Translations under genes and position numbers: made by a program
Assembly (NCBI RefSeq): GCF_963678635.1
Contig: NC_087062.1
Span: 80,413,200-80,477,199, forward strand
Direction: 5' to 3'
From: Symsagittifera roscoffensis
Taxonomy: Eukaryota > Xenacoelomorpha > Acoela > Convolutidae
Length of the DNA stretch: 64,000 nucleotides
The notes under the pieces: generated by a model
What the model was told of the DNA's origin: nothing
Database searches by the model: none
The model's input: the letters and a program-made list of their open reading frames with translations, nothing else
Shown: positions 35,348 to 46,072 of the stretch, piece by piece
Numbering within the stretch: position 1 is the first letter of the stretch
Layout of the letters: each line of letters starts with the position of its first letter

Positions 35348-36572
35348 AAGACCTTAATAGCTTAGAATTAACCAATAATAGATTAGAATTTAGACAAAAC
35401 ATTTACAAAATGTTATACGACAATAATTTAATCGAAATGTCTCTACGACTCAATAGATCAGAGCCAATATTCCGAACGATAACAGAACTACCCGGAATTG
35501 CAAGAAGACCTCGAACCAGAGACGACATACGACAAAGTAGAAACTTACCATATAGTTATATGATAGTTCGGCAAAAGCCAACACAAACTTTTGTATTTAG
35601 AATACTACTAGCAATGAATTTAGATTTTCATTTGCAAACATAAAATCTTGAAGTCAATCTTCAAAATCATTTCAGGCGCTAAACCAAATTATTAATATAC
35701 AATAACGATTGATAAAGAGATCTCAGATCGTTTTCCTAAATTCTGCAGTAATATACAAAACATATTTGAAAAATATTTATTGAAAAATCAAAATCAAAAT
35801 TAGTAGCATGACAATAAATGGTTAGTAATCATAAATCATCCTGTTGTTCCAGCTTCATCACCTAAACATAACAGCATTCATAAGCTCACTAATATCATAA
35901 AAACACTAAATCTTTTCTCTACACAAATTTAAATCATTATTAAAACTTAAATTCACTTAATTTTAAAATCAGATCATCAAGGCTTATCCTTGGATCTTAA
36001 ATCATTTTCTACTTAATTAAATTTAAAACTTGATCATCAAGGCCTATCCTTGGATCAAAAAGAACAACTTTGTTCTCCCCCACCCACTTAACTAGTGTCT
36101 AACGACCTCAAACGTCGATTCACTATCCAACCCTTTCTAAAAACCCAGGACTAATAGAAATTTTTAAACAAACTAATCATTCAAATTAGGATAAACAGTG
36201 AAGAACTTCGGTTATTCATCCTTCACTTGATCCCCCCTCTTACCAGACCCAGGATAACTCTTAGACTTAGTAAGTTTTAAAATAGTATCTAACGAAATAC
36301 TCGCGTTCTAATTATACCTGAACCTTGTGGATCGATTTACTATTCTCCAACCCTTGAACACAATCACTACCCCTAAGTAAGATTAAGTAAGTTAACACCT
36401 TAGCTTATACTAGCCACGAGAAAGTAAAAATCATTCTTCGGAATCGAATTACTTTTCTCTCCAACCCTGAACAAATAGACCCAGGTTAAGCTAACCAAAA
36501 AATCGTAAGGACTAACAATTTAAGAAAATAGAAATCATCTAACAACTTTTTGCATCCGTCATCCTAAACCTT
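35348..36572 (+). other. Leader of the LTR element, with twin stem-loops
   Basis: 1.2-kb leader before the first long ORF. 35972-35996 and 36032-36056 are near-identical units (GATCATCAAGG, a 5-nt loop, CCTTGGATC), each able to form a hairpin, 60 nt apart. They could be packaging or dimerisation signals by analogy with retroviral leaders. A 77-codon ORF (35410-35643) starts soon after the primer site and has no recognisable domain; it may be an upstream ORF. Confidence 0.5.
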
Positions 36573-37040
36573 ATGTCATTTAAAAATCTAGGAAACAAAC
36601 AAACAATCGTTTTACACAATTGTGAAATAGATAACAAAAAATACGATCTTGTAATCACACCTCACACACAAACAGTTGGATATATTAGAACAAAACGACA
36701 AACACTAAAGAGAAAAATAATAACCAAACAAAGACAAATTACACGAAAAAGATTTTCCAAAAACCGCAACGCATTTTCAGAATCAGAAACCAGCAGTTTA
36801 GACGAACTCTATAAATTAAAAGAATCTATAGATAAAAATTGCCCCATTCACGATCAATTATATTTTTCCGACTCAGAAACAACTTCAAATTCATCAAAAA
36901 GAGGAAAAAGAAGAATAAAAAAGCAATATAAACACAAACCAGTACATTTATACAATTGGAATCAACCAATTAGACACATTGATAATTACATATTAACAGT
37001 CATCAAACGAAAAAATGAGCTCAACACACACCCCAGGTGA
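36573..37040 (+). CDS. LTR element ORF1, unknown basic protein
   Basis: 155 codons. It is rich in Lys/Arg, especially residues 39-67 and 108-118, with an acidic/serine stretch near 69-76 and 97-105. No cysteine cluster, membrane segment or known fold is recognisable. The basic patches suggest nucleic acid binding or nuclear targeting, but this is inference. Its 3' end overlaps the start of ORF2 by 26 nt in a different frame. It is the first long ORF behind the 1.2-kb leader, so it could be translated from the full-length RNA or from a spliced one. Base use is A-rich like the other element genes. Confidence 0.6.
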   Translation: MSFKNLGNKQTIVLHNCEIDNKKYDLVITPHTQTVGYIRTKRQTLKRKIITKQRQITRKRFSKNRNAFSESETSSLDELYKLKESIDKNCPIHDQLYFSDSETTSNSSKRGKRRIKKQYKHKPVHLYNWNQPIRHIDNYILTVIKRKNELNTHPR

Positions 37041-38199
37041 AGAAAGTCCAGATGATGATGATATCTTCCCCTTTATCGTAGATGCAACCACTGATAGAGG
37101 ACAGCATATATTTTGCAAAAATTTACTCTTAAATTTGTTTGAACCCGGAATCAGTCCATGTAAAACAGAGTTCCCAGATGTAAAAATCAAAAGACAAATT
37201 ATCGATCACTATTTGAAAGATATATGTAACTTAACACAACAATACGGAATCTACTCCATAGAATTCAACTCACCAAACCAGAATCACAGCAAATATGTAA
37301 TTCAAACAGACGACCTTGATTTAGAATTCTCAAAAGTATTCTCAGAATATATAAAAAGCATCCAATATCATAACTCACAAAGAGCAAACTCCATATTCAC
37401 CAATGAAGTTTTTGCGATAATATATAGTTATATCTCGATATTAGAAAACGAAATCCAGATACCAAATGTCTCACCGACAGAAACATCTAAACATATAAAA
37501 GTACGACATGAAATCACACTACTCTCTAGTTTTCTAAATATAATTAAAGAAAATTTCACGAAAGATGAAGTTTCACAACATACAAAACACGACTTACAAA
37601 AAATTTTGGCATGGTTCATAATAGATTATTTCACACATAATATTGATTTAATTTCACAAGCAAGAAAAAATTTTAGACCCCAAAACTCAAACGATGATAC
37701 TGCCATCACAGAACAATCAGACTATGTTTGGGACCCCGAATGGTCTCATCCCGCATTCATAAACTTCCCACAATCAATCTCAAGTCAAGCAATAAGTACG
37801 ATATCTTATGTAAGAGATTATGTAAGAGTAATACCATTAACCATTGATGCAACACCATTACACTATAATACATTTTTACCCGATATGCAAAATAATAGTT
37901 TAAACTCTACAGTCATACACAATGAAAACCTCAATGGAACTAGGAATCTTACTCAACAAGATATCCAGACACCATCACACTTCATAAATGAAGAAATCGT
38001 ACACACAACAACTACACAACAAAGTATTTCACCAATACGTCCAAATTTAACAACACCAAGAAATACAAACCCTTCACAAACACAAGTAACCTTACAATCA
38101 ACCGTTAAACCTTCGGTTGCCCCCAAAATATTCACACATGGATTACCAAACATACAGACCCATGACATTACCGTCAAAAACACGCAAAACGTTCACTAG
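37015..38199 (+). CDS. LTR element ORF2, unknown protein
   Basis: 394 codons, overlapping ORF1 by 26 nt and ending in TAG 99 nt before the gag ATG. Residues 1-20 are acidic. Residues ~20-225 look folded and mostly helical with regular hydrophobic spacing. From ~300 on it is a Thr/Gln/Asn/Pro-rich tail. No catalytic motif or membrane segment is visible. It shares the reading frame of gag but is separated from it by two stops (TAG, then TAA). A matrix-like or accessory structural role would fit its place before gag; I have no homology to support it. Confidence 0.65.
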   Translation: MSSTHTPGEESPDDDDIFPFIVDATTDRGQHIFCKNLLLNLFEPGISPCKTEFPDVKIKRQIIDHYLKDICNLTQQYGIYSIEFNSPNQNHSKYVIQTDDLDLEFSKVFSEYIKSIQYHNSQRANSIFTNEVFAIIYSYISILENEIQIPNVSPTETSKHIKVRHEITLLSSFLNIIKENFTKDEVSQHTKHDLQKILAWFIIDYFTHNIDLISQARKNFRPQNSNDDTAITEQSDYVWDPEWSHPAFINFPQSISSQAISTISYVRDYVRVIPLTIDATPLHYNTFLPDMQNNSLNSTVIHNENLNGTRNLTQQDIQTPSHFINEEIVHTTTTQQSISPIRPNLTTPRNTNPSQTQVTLQSTVKPSVAPKIFTHGLPNIQTHDITVKNTQNVH

Positions 38200-38298
38200 A
38201 AACAATTTTGCAGACCATAATTATAATTACACACATCCATCAAAAACAAATTATCAACCAACAAAAATTATACAAGATCTCGAAACTGGGATAACCCA

Positions 38299-39444
38299 AT
38301 GGCACAAACTAATTCAGTAAATTTTCAAACAAATTTACATCCTTCACAGGATCGTAGTGAAAACTATCCATTTTTTCAACAAAATAAAAATAAAAAACAA
38401 ACATCTTATCAAATGGATTACTTATCCTCAGATGATGATTTTTTACAACCAGATATATTTGCACCATATAATCAAGAATATCGTGGACAAGGAGTACAGA
38501 AACCACATACAAATCATAGAATTTTTTCTCCACAACCGATAGATACACAAAATCAACAACCAATTCAACAACAAAACCCAATTAATACACAATATTTTCA
38601 ACCAATTCAGCAACAAAACCCAATGATCACACACTCGTACCAACCAACACAAATGCAAAATGAAATACCACTCCCATATTATCTTCAACAACACGAAATA
38701 ACAAGAAATCAACTTTCAAATTTTTCTCAAATGCCAAATGCAGCAGAATCATTACAAATGACAAAGAATCCATACCTTATGGGTGGATCATCAATAACAT
38801 CAAATAAACCTTTAATGGTATTCACAGGAACAGACCCTGAATATTCTGTAGAAGACTATTTAAATGCAGTAACAGCAAATTTGATTTTAAATATAGGACC
38901 TGAACCAATTAATACGCCACTACATCAAAACTGGATACATCGACGCACAGCGTTGATACAAACAACTTTAGACGGCGCAGCCCAAAAATGGTTTTCAGTA
39001 TTGCCTATAGAAATAAAATCAAATTGGAAAAGGTTTACACAAGAATTTTCAAAAATGTTTGACTCTGAAAGAAACAAACAACAACAAAGAGTTTTATGTA
39101 ATGAAATTCGCAGATTACCAAATGAAACCATCAAGCAATTAGCAGTACGCATCGAAACACTAGTTCGAAAAGCATATTCATTAAATACACACGACTATAA
39201 AAACACAAAGATGACAGAAATCTTAATGATGACCTTAACACCGCAATTAAGAAAAATAGCAATAAAAAAGAGAGCATCCCATCCTTCTTCAATTCGAGAA
39301 CCCGATTTAGATTTTCGAAAACTAGTAGACAAACTAGAACAAGCAGAAATCACAATGAAACTCGAAGAAACAGAAAATCTGAAATTACAATATGTTAACC
39401 GAATCGAAACAAATACCACAAGTATCAACAATATACAGGAATAA
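38299..39444 (+). CDS. gag: Gag (capsid-type protein), ends at an in-frame TAA
   Basis: 381 codons. The first ~160 residues are Gln/Asn/Pro-rich and disordered. About residues 170-370 form a retrotransposon-type gag/capsid domain: 'FTGTDPE' opening, a Trp-rich 'AAQKWF' block, and the 'RLPNETIKQLAVRIE' helix region usual in Ty3/gypsy gag. There is no zinc knuckle before the stop. After TAA (39442-39444) the same frame stays open straight into pol, and the missing CCHC knuckle lies 31 codons beyond the stop. Particle assembly and RNA packaging are the expected roles. The product would be made alone and, by readthrough, as gag-pol. Confidence 0.85.
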   Translation: MAQTNSVNFQTNLHPSQDRSENYPFFQQNKNKKQTSYQMDYLSSDDDFLQPDIFAPYNQEYRGQGVQKPHTNHRIFSPQPIDTQNQQPIQQQNPINTQYFQPIQQQNPMITHSYQPTQMQNEIPLPYYLQQHEITRNQLSNFSQMPNAAESLQMTKNPYLMGGSSITSNKPLMVFTGTDPEYSVEDYLNAVTANLILNIGPEPINTPLHQNWIHRRTALIQTTLDGAAQKWFSVLPIEIKSNWKRFTQEFSKMFDSERNKQQQRVLCNEIRRLPNETIKQLAVRIETLVRKAYSLNTHDYKNTKMTEILMMTLTPQLRKIAIKKRASHPSSIREPDLDFRKLVDKLEQAEITMKLEETENLKLQYVNRIETNTTSINNIQE

Positions 39445-42400
39445 GATACAGACCTCGTTGAAAAAATCACTGAAATACTCAATATTTACGAAAAACACCC
39501 AAACTTTAAAGGCAAACCATCTTTCAAAAAATGGTGTAATTATTGCCGACGATACGGACATCGTATTTTTGAATGTAGACAAAAACAGCAAGACAATCAA
39601 AATAAACCTCAAAAATATAAAGAACCAAATAAATCATTCTATCAATACATGAAAAAAGATCAAAATCTACCGAACAAAACTGTGTACAGCAACAACAGTT
39701 CAGGAAAACCACTCCCGAACAATACAAATTATACAAGAAATCAATCACCATATAACTCAAGTTATAGAGGAAGATCACCAGAACGAAGAAATACGCAAAA
39801 TTTATCACAAAATCACTACAATAGACCAAATAGTCGAAATAACTACTCCAGATCAAATTCAAATACAACACGATTTGTTTCTAGATCTAATTCCCAATCA
39901 AGAAATAATTACTATCCAAACAATCAATCACGAAATTCATCATACAATAGGAATAGAAACTACTCCAATAATCGGAATAGAAGTTATTCAAACAACCGAA
40001 ACCAGAATTACCCGAATAATCGATCAAGGAATAACTCATATAATAGATCGAACTATAACAGACCAAACAATAATTACCAAAACAGATCACGAAATAATTC
40101 ACAAAATCGACATTCAAGTTATAATAATCGTTATAGAAATTATTCCCAATCACCACACAGGAATAATAACCATTATAATAATTCTAATAATCGCCATAGA
40201 AGTAGTACACCTAAACATCAAAGGAATATAAATCAAGTACAATCAAATCCAGAAACAACATCAGACGCTCCAGGTATTGACGACACAGTAAATGATATGT
40301 TACAACTCAATCAAATAAAATGTGAATCATCAGACTCAGAAAGTGAAACAGAAAACACTATCTCCATCAATATGATAGCAGTCGAAAATGACTATGAACC
40401 TATTATATATGAACAACCATTTCCATCACACATATATGAAAATCAATCAGAACTCCTTCACAATTATTATATTGAACCCATCCATTCCACACCGACGACG
40501 CAAAAAACTAATGAAATTAACACTACAAATCAACCCAATGAGAATGACAAAACAAAATGCTTGAATACAAATCACATCTATCAAAACATACAAAAAGAAC
40601 AACCCAAAGAAAAAATTTGGACAATACCATTTCTTTTAGAAAGTCCAAGAAGCAAAGAATTTCAACCACCAGATCTTGAAATTGATTTTCTAATTGATTC
40701 AGGAGCAGAATCAAATATAATAAACATTCCCACATGGAATGAAATAAAAACCTTACACCCAAAGCTATCACCTCTTGAAACCTCCAGTAAACTAGCAACA
40801 GCACAAGGATCAACATTGGTAAACTATGGAAAAATTCAATTATTTCTTCTCCCCACAAGAACAATGGAGCAAAATAAAATTTTAACTAAACCATTTAAAC
40901 AAATATTCCATATCACTGATATTAAACACAATATCATTGGAATACCATTTATCTCTAAATATATACCAACAATCAACATATTAAACAGTAAAATACTAAT
41001 CAAAGATAAATACACAAAATCAAAAGACACATCCCTAACATTTTTTCAAAGATTAAACAAACAAGCACCATTCTTTTCAAAATTTTATCCAATATATAAC
41101 CAACAAAGAAAACACCTGAAACCACTATCAGGAAACATATATAATTTTTCAATAAAACAAGTTCACCAATATGATAAAAAACAAAACAAACAACAACTCT
41201 ATATGTCAGATTTTGAATTCAAACCTATCCATAAGTTTTTCAAAATCACAATTTCATCCATAAAATATTTGAAAAACTCGAATTCAGATATTATTTCTCT
41301 ACATGTATACAACAATACACCCTATCAAGTAACACTACCTTTAGGACTTTTAGGCTATTGCGAAACCAACGCTACAATATCAACAATATACGAAAAAGCA
41401 TATCGCGTAAATAATATACTCCAATTATTAGATATTTGTCAATCCACAATTCTTAACGAAGAATTATCCATAAATAATATGATAAGTAACGAAAAAAGAA
41501 ATACGGATTATTTCACAAAAACCCCATATTTCAAACCGACATTCAACATAAATAACTACACAGAGAATCAACAGAAATTTTTAACAATGTTTAATTTCCA
41601 ACATTCACAAATAACACAAGACGAATTTGAAAAATTAGCCAAACAGCTAATTAAATATTCATCAGTCTATGCAACATCCAAATTTGATGTTGGCAAAATC
41701 AGCTCATCACTACATCTCCCATTAAAACCAGACGCAGTTTTCAAAAAACAAAGAGCAAGTGAAGTACCAATTCACTTACACGATAAAGTGAACAGATTAC
41801 TCGACATTTTAGAACAATACAACATTATATCACCAGTAAATAAAGAAGAACAACCAAAAGGTAACACATTTATCAACCCTGTTATCATTCTAGCTAAAGG
41901 AGAATCATTAAAAATCGTTCTCGACGCTAGATACCTCAACTCACTCATAGATGAATCAAAGTGTAATTGGCCTATTGAACCAATACAAGTTATTTTAACA
42001 AAAATAAACGGAAAATACTTTACAACCGCAGATATGAATAGTGCATACAATCAAATGCCATTAGATGAACAATCGCGACGTTTAACACAATTTGTTATTG
42101 GAAACCAACAGTATGAAATCAACCGCTTATTCTATGGAATATCCATAGGACCAGCAGCATTTTCAGCTTTTATGAGCAAAATTTTTCGACCACTAATACT
42201 CAGGAAAAACGCAATCACCTATTTAGACGATGTTTTTAAGCAATCACAGACTAAAGAAGAAATGTTCAATGTTTTAGAACAATATCACCAAATACTTCAG
42301 AACGAAAATCTGAAGGCCGCCCCCGATAAATCACACTTCTTTTTGACAAGAGTAAAATTCTTAGGACATAATATAGAAAGAAAAACAATCACCCCATTAA

Positions 42401-44571
42401 AATCACGCATTGATGCTATTCAAAAACTCCAACCACCAACAAACAAAAAGAAAATCCAAGAATTCCTTGGAATGTTGAATTTTTTAAGTAAATATGTCTA
42501 TAAAATGCAATTATACCTAAGACCATTTTATAATATACTTAGACAACAAAATAATTTTGAATGGAACACAGAACATCAAGCACGTTTTGAAGAAATTAAA
42601 AAACTTCTAACTGAACAAATTTCAAACACAATTCCAGAGTCAAATCAACCATTTTATGCAATGTGCGATGATTCGAACTTTGGCATCGGCGCAGCGTTAT
42701 TACAATCACATAATGGTACAAATAAAATGAACCTCATATCAGCAAATTCTCGATTATTCACTCAAGCAGAGCTAAGACTCTCAACTCTAATGAGAGAATG
42801 TACAGCCATAATATATACACTAACAGAATATGAATTTCTGATACTTGGATCAAAACATCCCACAGTTCTATTCACAGACCATAAACCAATCATCTTTCTT
42901 TTTACACAAAAGTCTAATCCAAACCACCGAGTTTATAGATTTCAACTAATTTTAATGAAATTCCCAAACTTACATATAGTTTGGACCGCAGGAAAAAATC
43001 TTGCATTACCAGACACCTTAAGTCGAAATACGCCACCTGAATTACTTACACGTAAAACCACAGTTGAAATACCCAAAAATATAAAATTCTACCTTGCAAA
43101 AAACGAAACATCACCCCGACTAGAATGCAAATATGCAGTAAAAACTGACGTTGAACAATCACAGAGAAACAATCTACAACACTTTCCACTTTATTTAGAT
43201 TGTCAAAATAATCACTATGAAGTTGACCTACTTGGAACATCAACTTTTAAACCAATCCCATATTCACAATGGATAAAAAATAACACCCAACAAAAAAGAG
43301 TAAAACAACACTCGCATAAAAAAGACCTTTTTCCACTAATTGAAAAAGAAAACCTAACTGATAAAATAAATTTATCAGGACCACAAACAATCGATTCAAA
43401 ATACACAATAAATCAAGTTTTTGATCTCCATGACCCACTTGATACAATACCCTTATCTAAATTAGAAATTGAAAACATATTTCTCCCCCCAACAGAAACA
43501 ATTACAATTTCAACACTGAAACAATATCAGAATCTTGACCCGGTAATTCGACAACTAAAATCATGGCACAAATATAAAACTAAACCCGTCAAGGCAGATA
43601 CAACTATTTTAGGAAATAAAACACTCCTCCGATATTTTCGAAAATTCAATAATACAACAATTAACGAAAACACAGACCTTCTAGAAGACAAATTAAATGA
43701 ATCTACAGTTCCCTGTCTCCCTCTAAGTATGATTCTCATAGCTTTTAATATTTCACATACACAAAATATTAAAGGACACTCTGGATCAGAAAAAACATAT
43801 TCAAATTTTATACAAAACTTTTATTTCCCAAATGCACCAATTTGGATAAAAGTACTATGCAATGACTGTATAGTATGTCAACTAAATAAACCTTATCCAA
43901 ATCAAAAACAAATAGCACAAAAACAAGACTTTAAAGGACAAAGTTTGTACTTTAACCACCGTATCTCCTTTGATACAAAAGGACCAATTTCACCCTCATC
44001 AGAAGGAAACTCCTACATCATGGTAATTGTTGACGCATTTACACATTATGTAGCACTTAACCCAGTACCACATTGTAACGCTTATTATGCTTACACAACA
44101 CTCTATGAACACTGGATAGCCAAATTCGGACTACCAGAAATTTTAGTTACAGACAACGGTACAGAATTCATAAATAATGAAATCATCACACTATGTCATC
44201 TATATAACATCAAACACAAACCACGTACATCTCACGCACCTTGGAGAAACGGCTTAGTCGAAGGTATGAACCGTTCATTACAAGAATATCTCAGATGTAT
44301 CATCAATGGAAATGATACAAGATACACCGAATGGTCAGCAGATGTAAAATTATTTCCCTTAGCATATAATTCACAAATTACGACAACTCTAGGAATGTCA
44401 CCATATGAAATGGTTTTTAACCAAAAGCCACGCAAACCAATAATGTTTACAGCAAACTCTCATAAAAACGCACAAGGTTATTGTCAACCAATAAAGACTC
44501 AATCTGTTATAATCTACCTTTACATACACACGATGAAGATCATTTTCATCACCCACAAATTCTTAAATTAG
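39445..44571 (+). CDS. pol: Pol: zinc knuckle, protease, RT, RNase H, integrase core (no own ATG needed)
   Basis: Open from the gag TAA; the first ATG is only at 39649 (codon numbers below count from it). A CCHC knuckle (C-x2-C-x4-H-x4-C, 39535-39576) lies before that ATG, so the functional protein probably starts in gag. Then follow an Asn/Arg/Ser-rich low-complexity stretch (about 20-195), aspartic protease with Asp-Ser-Gly-Ala at 350-353, RT with the YLDD box at 858-861, RNase H (~1000-1110), and integrase with an HHCC zinc domain and the catalytic triad Asp1462, Asp1502, Glu1538 (D,D35E). RT copies the RNA, integrase inserts it. The frame is lost near 44490-44510, after the core, where the C-terminal module continues one frame back. 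All catalytic residues are present. Confidence 0.93.
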   Translation, partial: DTDLVEKITEILNIYEKHPNFKGKPSFKKWCNYCRRYGHRIFECRQKQQDNQNKPQKYKEPNKSFYQYMKKDQNLPNKTVYSNNSSGKPLPNNTNYTRNQSPYNSSYRGRSPERRNTQNLSQNHYNRPNSRNNYSRSNSNTTRFVSRSNSQSRNNYYPNNQSRNSSYNRNRNYSNNRNRSYSNNRNQNYPNNRSRNNSYNRSNYNRPNNNYQNRSRNNSQNRHSSYNNRYRNYSQSPHRNNNHYNNSNNRHRSSTPKHQRNINQVQSNPETTSDAPGIDDTVNDMLQLNQIKCESSDSESETENTISINMIAVENDYEPIIYEQPFPSHIYENQSELLHNYYIEPIHSTPTTQKTNEINTTNQPNENDKTKCLNTNHIYQNIQKEQPKEKIWTIPFLLESPRSKEFQPPDLEIDFLIDSGAESNIINIPTWNEIKTLHPKLSPLETSSKLATAQGSTLVNYGKIQLFLLPTRTMEQNKILTKPFKQIFHITDIKHNIIGIPFISKYIPTINILNSKILIKDKYTKSKDTSLTFFQRLNKQAPFFSKFYPIYNQQRKHLKPLSGNIYNFSIKQVHQYDKKQNKQQLYMSDFEFKPIHKFFKITISSIKYLKNSNSDIISLHVYNNTPYQVTLPLGLLGYCETNATISTIYEKAYRVNNILQLLDICQSTILNEELSINNMISNEKRNTDYFTKTPYFKPTFNINNYTENQQKFLTMFNFQHSQITQDEFEKLAKQLIKYSSVYATSKFDVGKISSSLHLPLKPDAVFKKQRASEVPIHLHDKVNRLLDILEQYNIISPVNKEEQPKGNTFINPVIILAKGESLKIVLDARYLNSLIDESKCNWPIEPIQVILTKINGKYFTTADMNSAYNQMPLDEQSRRLTQFVIGNQQYEINRLFYGISIGPAAFSAFMSKIFRPLILRKNAITYLDDVFKQSQTKEEMFNVLEQYHQILQNENLKAAPDKSHFFLTRVKFLGHNIERKTITPLKSRIDAIQKLQPPTNKKKIQEFLGMLNFLSKYVYKMQLYLRPFYNILRQQNNFEWNTEHQARFEEIKKLLTEQISNTIPESNQPFYAMCDDSNFGIGAALLQSHNGTNKMNLISANSRLFTQAELRLSTLMRECTAIIYTLTEYEFLILGSKHPTVLFTDHKPIIFLFTQKSNPNHRVYRFQLILMKFPNLHIVWTAGKNLALPDTLSRNTPPELLTRKTTVEIPKNIKFYLAKNETSPRLECKYAVKTDVEQSQRNNLQHFPLYLDCQNNHYEVDLLGTSTFKPIPYSQWIKNNTQQKRVKQHSHKKDLFPLIEKENLTDKINLSGPQTIDSKYTINQVFDLHDPLDTIPLSKLEIENIFLPPTETITISTLKQYQNLDPVIRQLKSWHKYKTKPVKADTTILGNKTLLRYFRKFNNTTINENTDLLEDKLNESTVPCLPLSMILIAFNISHTQNIKGHSGSEKTYSNFIQNFYFPNAPIWIKVLCNDCIVCQLNKPYPNQKQIAQKQDFKGQSLYFNHRISFDTKGPISPSSEGNSYIMVIVDAFTHYVALNPVPHCNAYYAYTTLYEHWIAKFGLPEILVTDNGTEFINNEIITLCHLYNIKHKPRTSHAPWRNGLVEGMNRSLQEYLRCIINGNDTRYTEWSADVKLFPLAYNSQITTTLGMSPYEMVFNQKPRKPIMFTANSHKNAQGYCQPIKTQSVIIYLYIHTMKIIFITHKFLN

Positions 44572-45251
44572 CCTCCGGTACACACACCGAATGGATTTTA
44601 AACAGAGATAAAAAACACAATGAAATTTACCAAAAAGTAACAAAAAAGTTGTTACAAAGGCAAAACATTAATGAACAAATAAATTCACGCTTTACACCAG
44701 CCTCCGATTTAAAAATTGGAACATTTGTTTTAATACCCAATTTTAATACTCAAAGAGGAACTTCAAAAAAATTACAACCCCTTCGTAAAGGACCATACCA
44801 AATAATTGCAAAACCCACTGATGTCACATATAAAATCACCGACTCAGACAAAAAAGAAATCGTTCAACACCGAAATAACCTATTACCTTATTATCCAAAA
44901 GAATACGCACTCCGCGAACTAACTCAATTATATTCTTTTACAGGTTTACAAGTTATTCAAAATGACCCACATACGGAAAATACAACAAAGGAACAAAAAG
45001 ATTTTCACCTCAAAAACCAAATAACAAAATCAACCACCACAAAAAACAATACAAAAAATCTAGATCAAAATACATCCCAAAAAGAAAGAAAAAATAGAAA
45101 AATGACAGAACAAATAAAACCCCAAGAACAAATTGACAAATCAGAACATAGAGAGTCTTCACGACTTAGAAACCAACCACGTAAAAATTATAAATTATTC
45201 ATCCCACAATCTAAAATATTAAAGAAAGTTGAATTTCAAAAACAACTTTAA
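44481..45251 (+). CDS. Integrase C-terminal part, displaced by a -1 frame break
   Basis: 256 codons in the -1 frame relative to pol, overlapping its end by 91 nt and opening with TTG in this frame, not ATG. It carries the chromatin/DNA-binding C-terminal module with a GPY motif ('RKGPYQII', about residues 109-116), typical of gypsy and retroviral integrases, then a Lys/Thr/Gln-rich tail. It is a continuation of pol, not a separate gene. The break could be a one-base deletion in this copy, an assembly error in an A run, or programmed frameshifting. I see no classical slippery heptamer, so a mutation or error is more likely. Confidence 0.8.
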   Translation: MSTNKDSICYNLPLHTHDEDHFHHPQILKLASGTHTEWILNRDKKHNEIYQKVTKKLLQRQNINEQINSRFTPASDLKIGTFVLIPNFNTQRGTSKKLQPLRKGPYQIIAKPTDVTYKITDSDKKEIVQHRNNLLPYYPKEYALRELTQLYSFTGLQVIQNDPHTENTTKEQKDFHLKNQITKSTTTKNNTKNLDQNTSQKERKNRKMTEQIKPQEQIDKSEHRESSRLRNQPRKNYKLFIPQSKILKKVEFQKQL

Positions 45252-45844
45252 TTCTACATTTAATAATCTTTGCACCTCTGAAACATTTTACACTTTCATT
45301 TTTCAAAATAACATGCTGACAAACACGCAGCGATTCTAGTTCATAATTAGCCAATAGGATTCATCCAATCCGTCACCTTCTCTAACTCTAACACAAACCA
45401 ACTAGACGAACGATATTAAACTCCAGGCATATCTATAACTATAACTTTACGACCTCCAGGTCAAAAATAAGCAAACCACTCCAACTTGACAACTAAAGTA
45501 AATACCACCATAATATCATAACCCTCCCTTATCTAATAAACCAAAGATCAACAATATTTCCCCAACTCAGACCTCAAATATCCCCCAAACAAATATGTTA
45601 AATTAGCCTAAAGTAAAAGAACGACCAATTTAATTAGCCTAAAGAATAAAAATCTCAAAAATACCCCAGATCATTTGACAAATGAAAATAAAGACAAAGA
45701 AGACCTCCCGATCACCATAAAAATTGCCCCCAACAATTTTTCACAAAACTCAACCCACTTGTCAAAAAACCAATAAATAATCCGACCACACTTGAAAATT
45801 GCCCCAAACAACAAAAAACATTCGATCAAGAAGTCATTTCGTAA
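45252..45844 (+). other. Intergenic part of the LTR element
   Basis: No ORF on the plus strand. A-rich with scattered AG dinucleotides that could serve as acceptors for subgenomic env mRNA, but none stands out. The minus-strand ORF at 45671-45859 is a shadow. Confidence 0.4.
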
Positions 45845-46036
45845 ATGCTCTTCTCTCAATCAGTCACTATAATTATCACAAACCTCAAACAATTTTTTAC
45901 GATACTTAAAACTTTTATAATATTTCTTTTTGATATCATTGAATCTTTTCTAATAATCTTAATCATTTTTTGTAATATTTTTTTTAATTTTCTACACTAT
46001 ATTCGAACTATTTCTCCAACTTTCAAAAACCCTTGA
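45845..46036 (+). CDS. Small hydrophobic ORF of the LTR element
   Basis: 63 codons, almost entirely Ile/Leu/Phe, with two possible membrane spans (about 12-30 and 31-55). It lies in the same frame as the next ORF, separated by TGA and TAA. Such a composition can arise by chance in T-rich sequence, but the plus strand here switches from A-rich to T-rich exactly where the two membrane ORFs lie. That supports real coding. A viroporin-like or accessory membrane role is conceivable and not demonstrated. Confidence 0.35.
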   Translation: MLFSQSVTIIITNLKQFFTILKTFIIFLFDIIESFLIILIIFCNIFFNFLHYIRTISPTFKNP

Positions 46037-46072
46037 TTATATCCACAGGTACGATTCATACAACTTGTCTAA

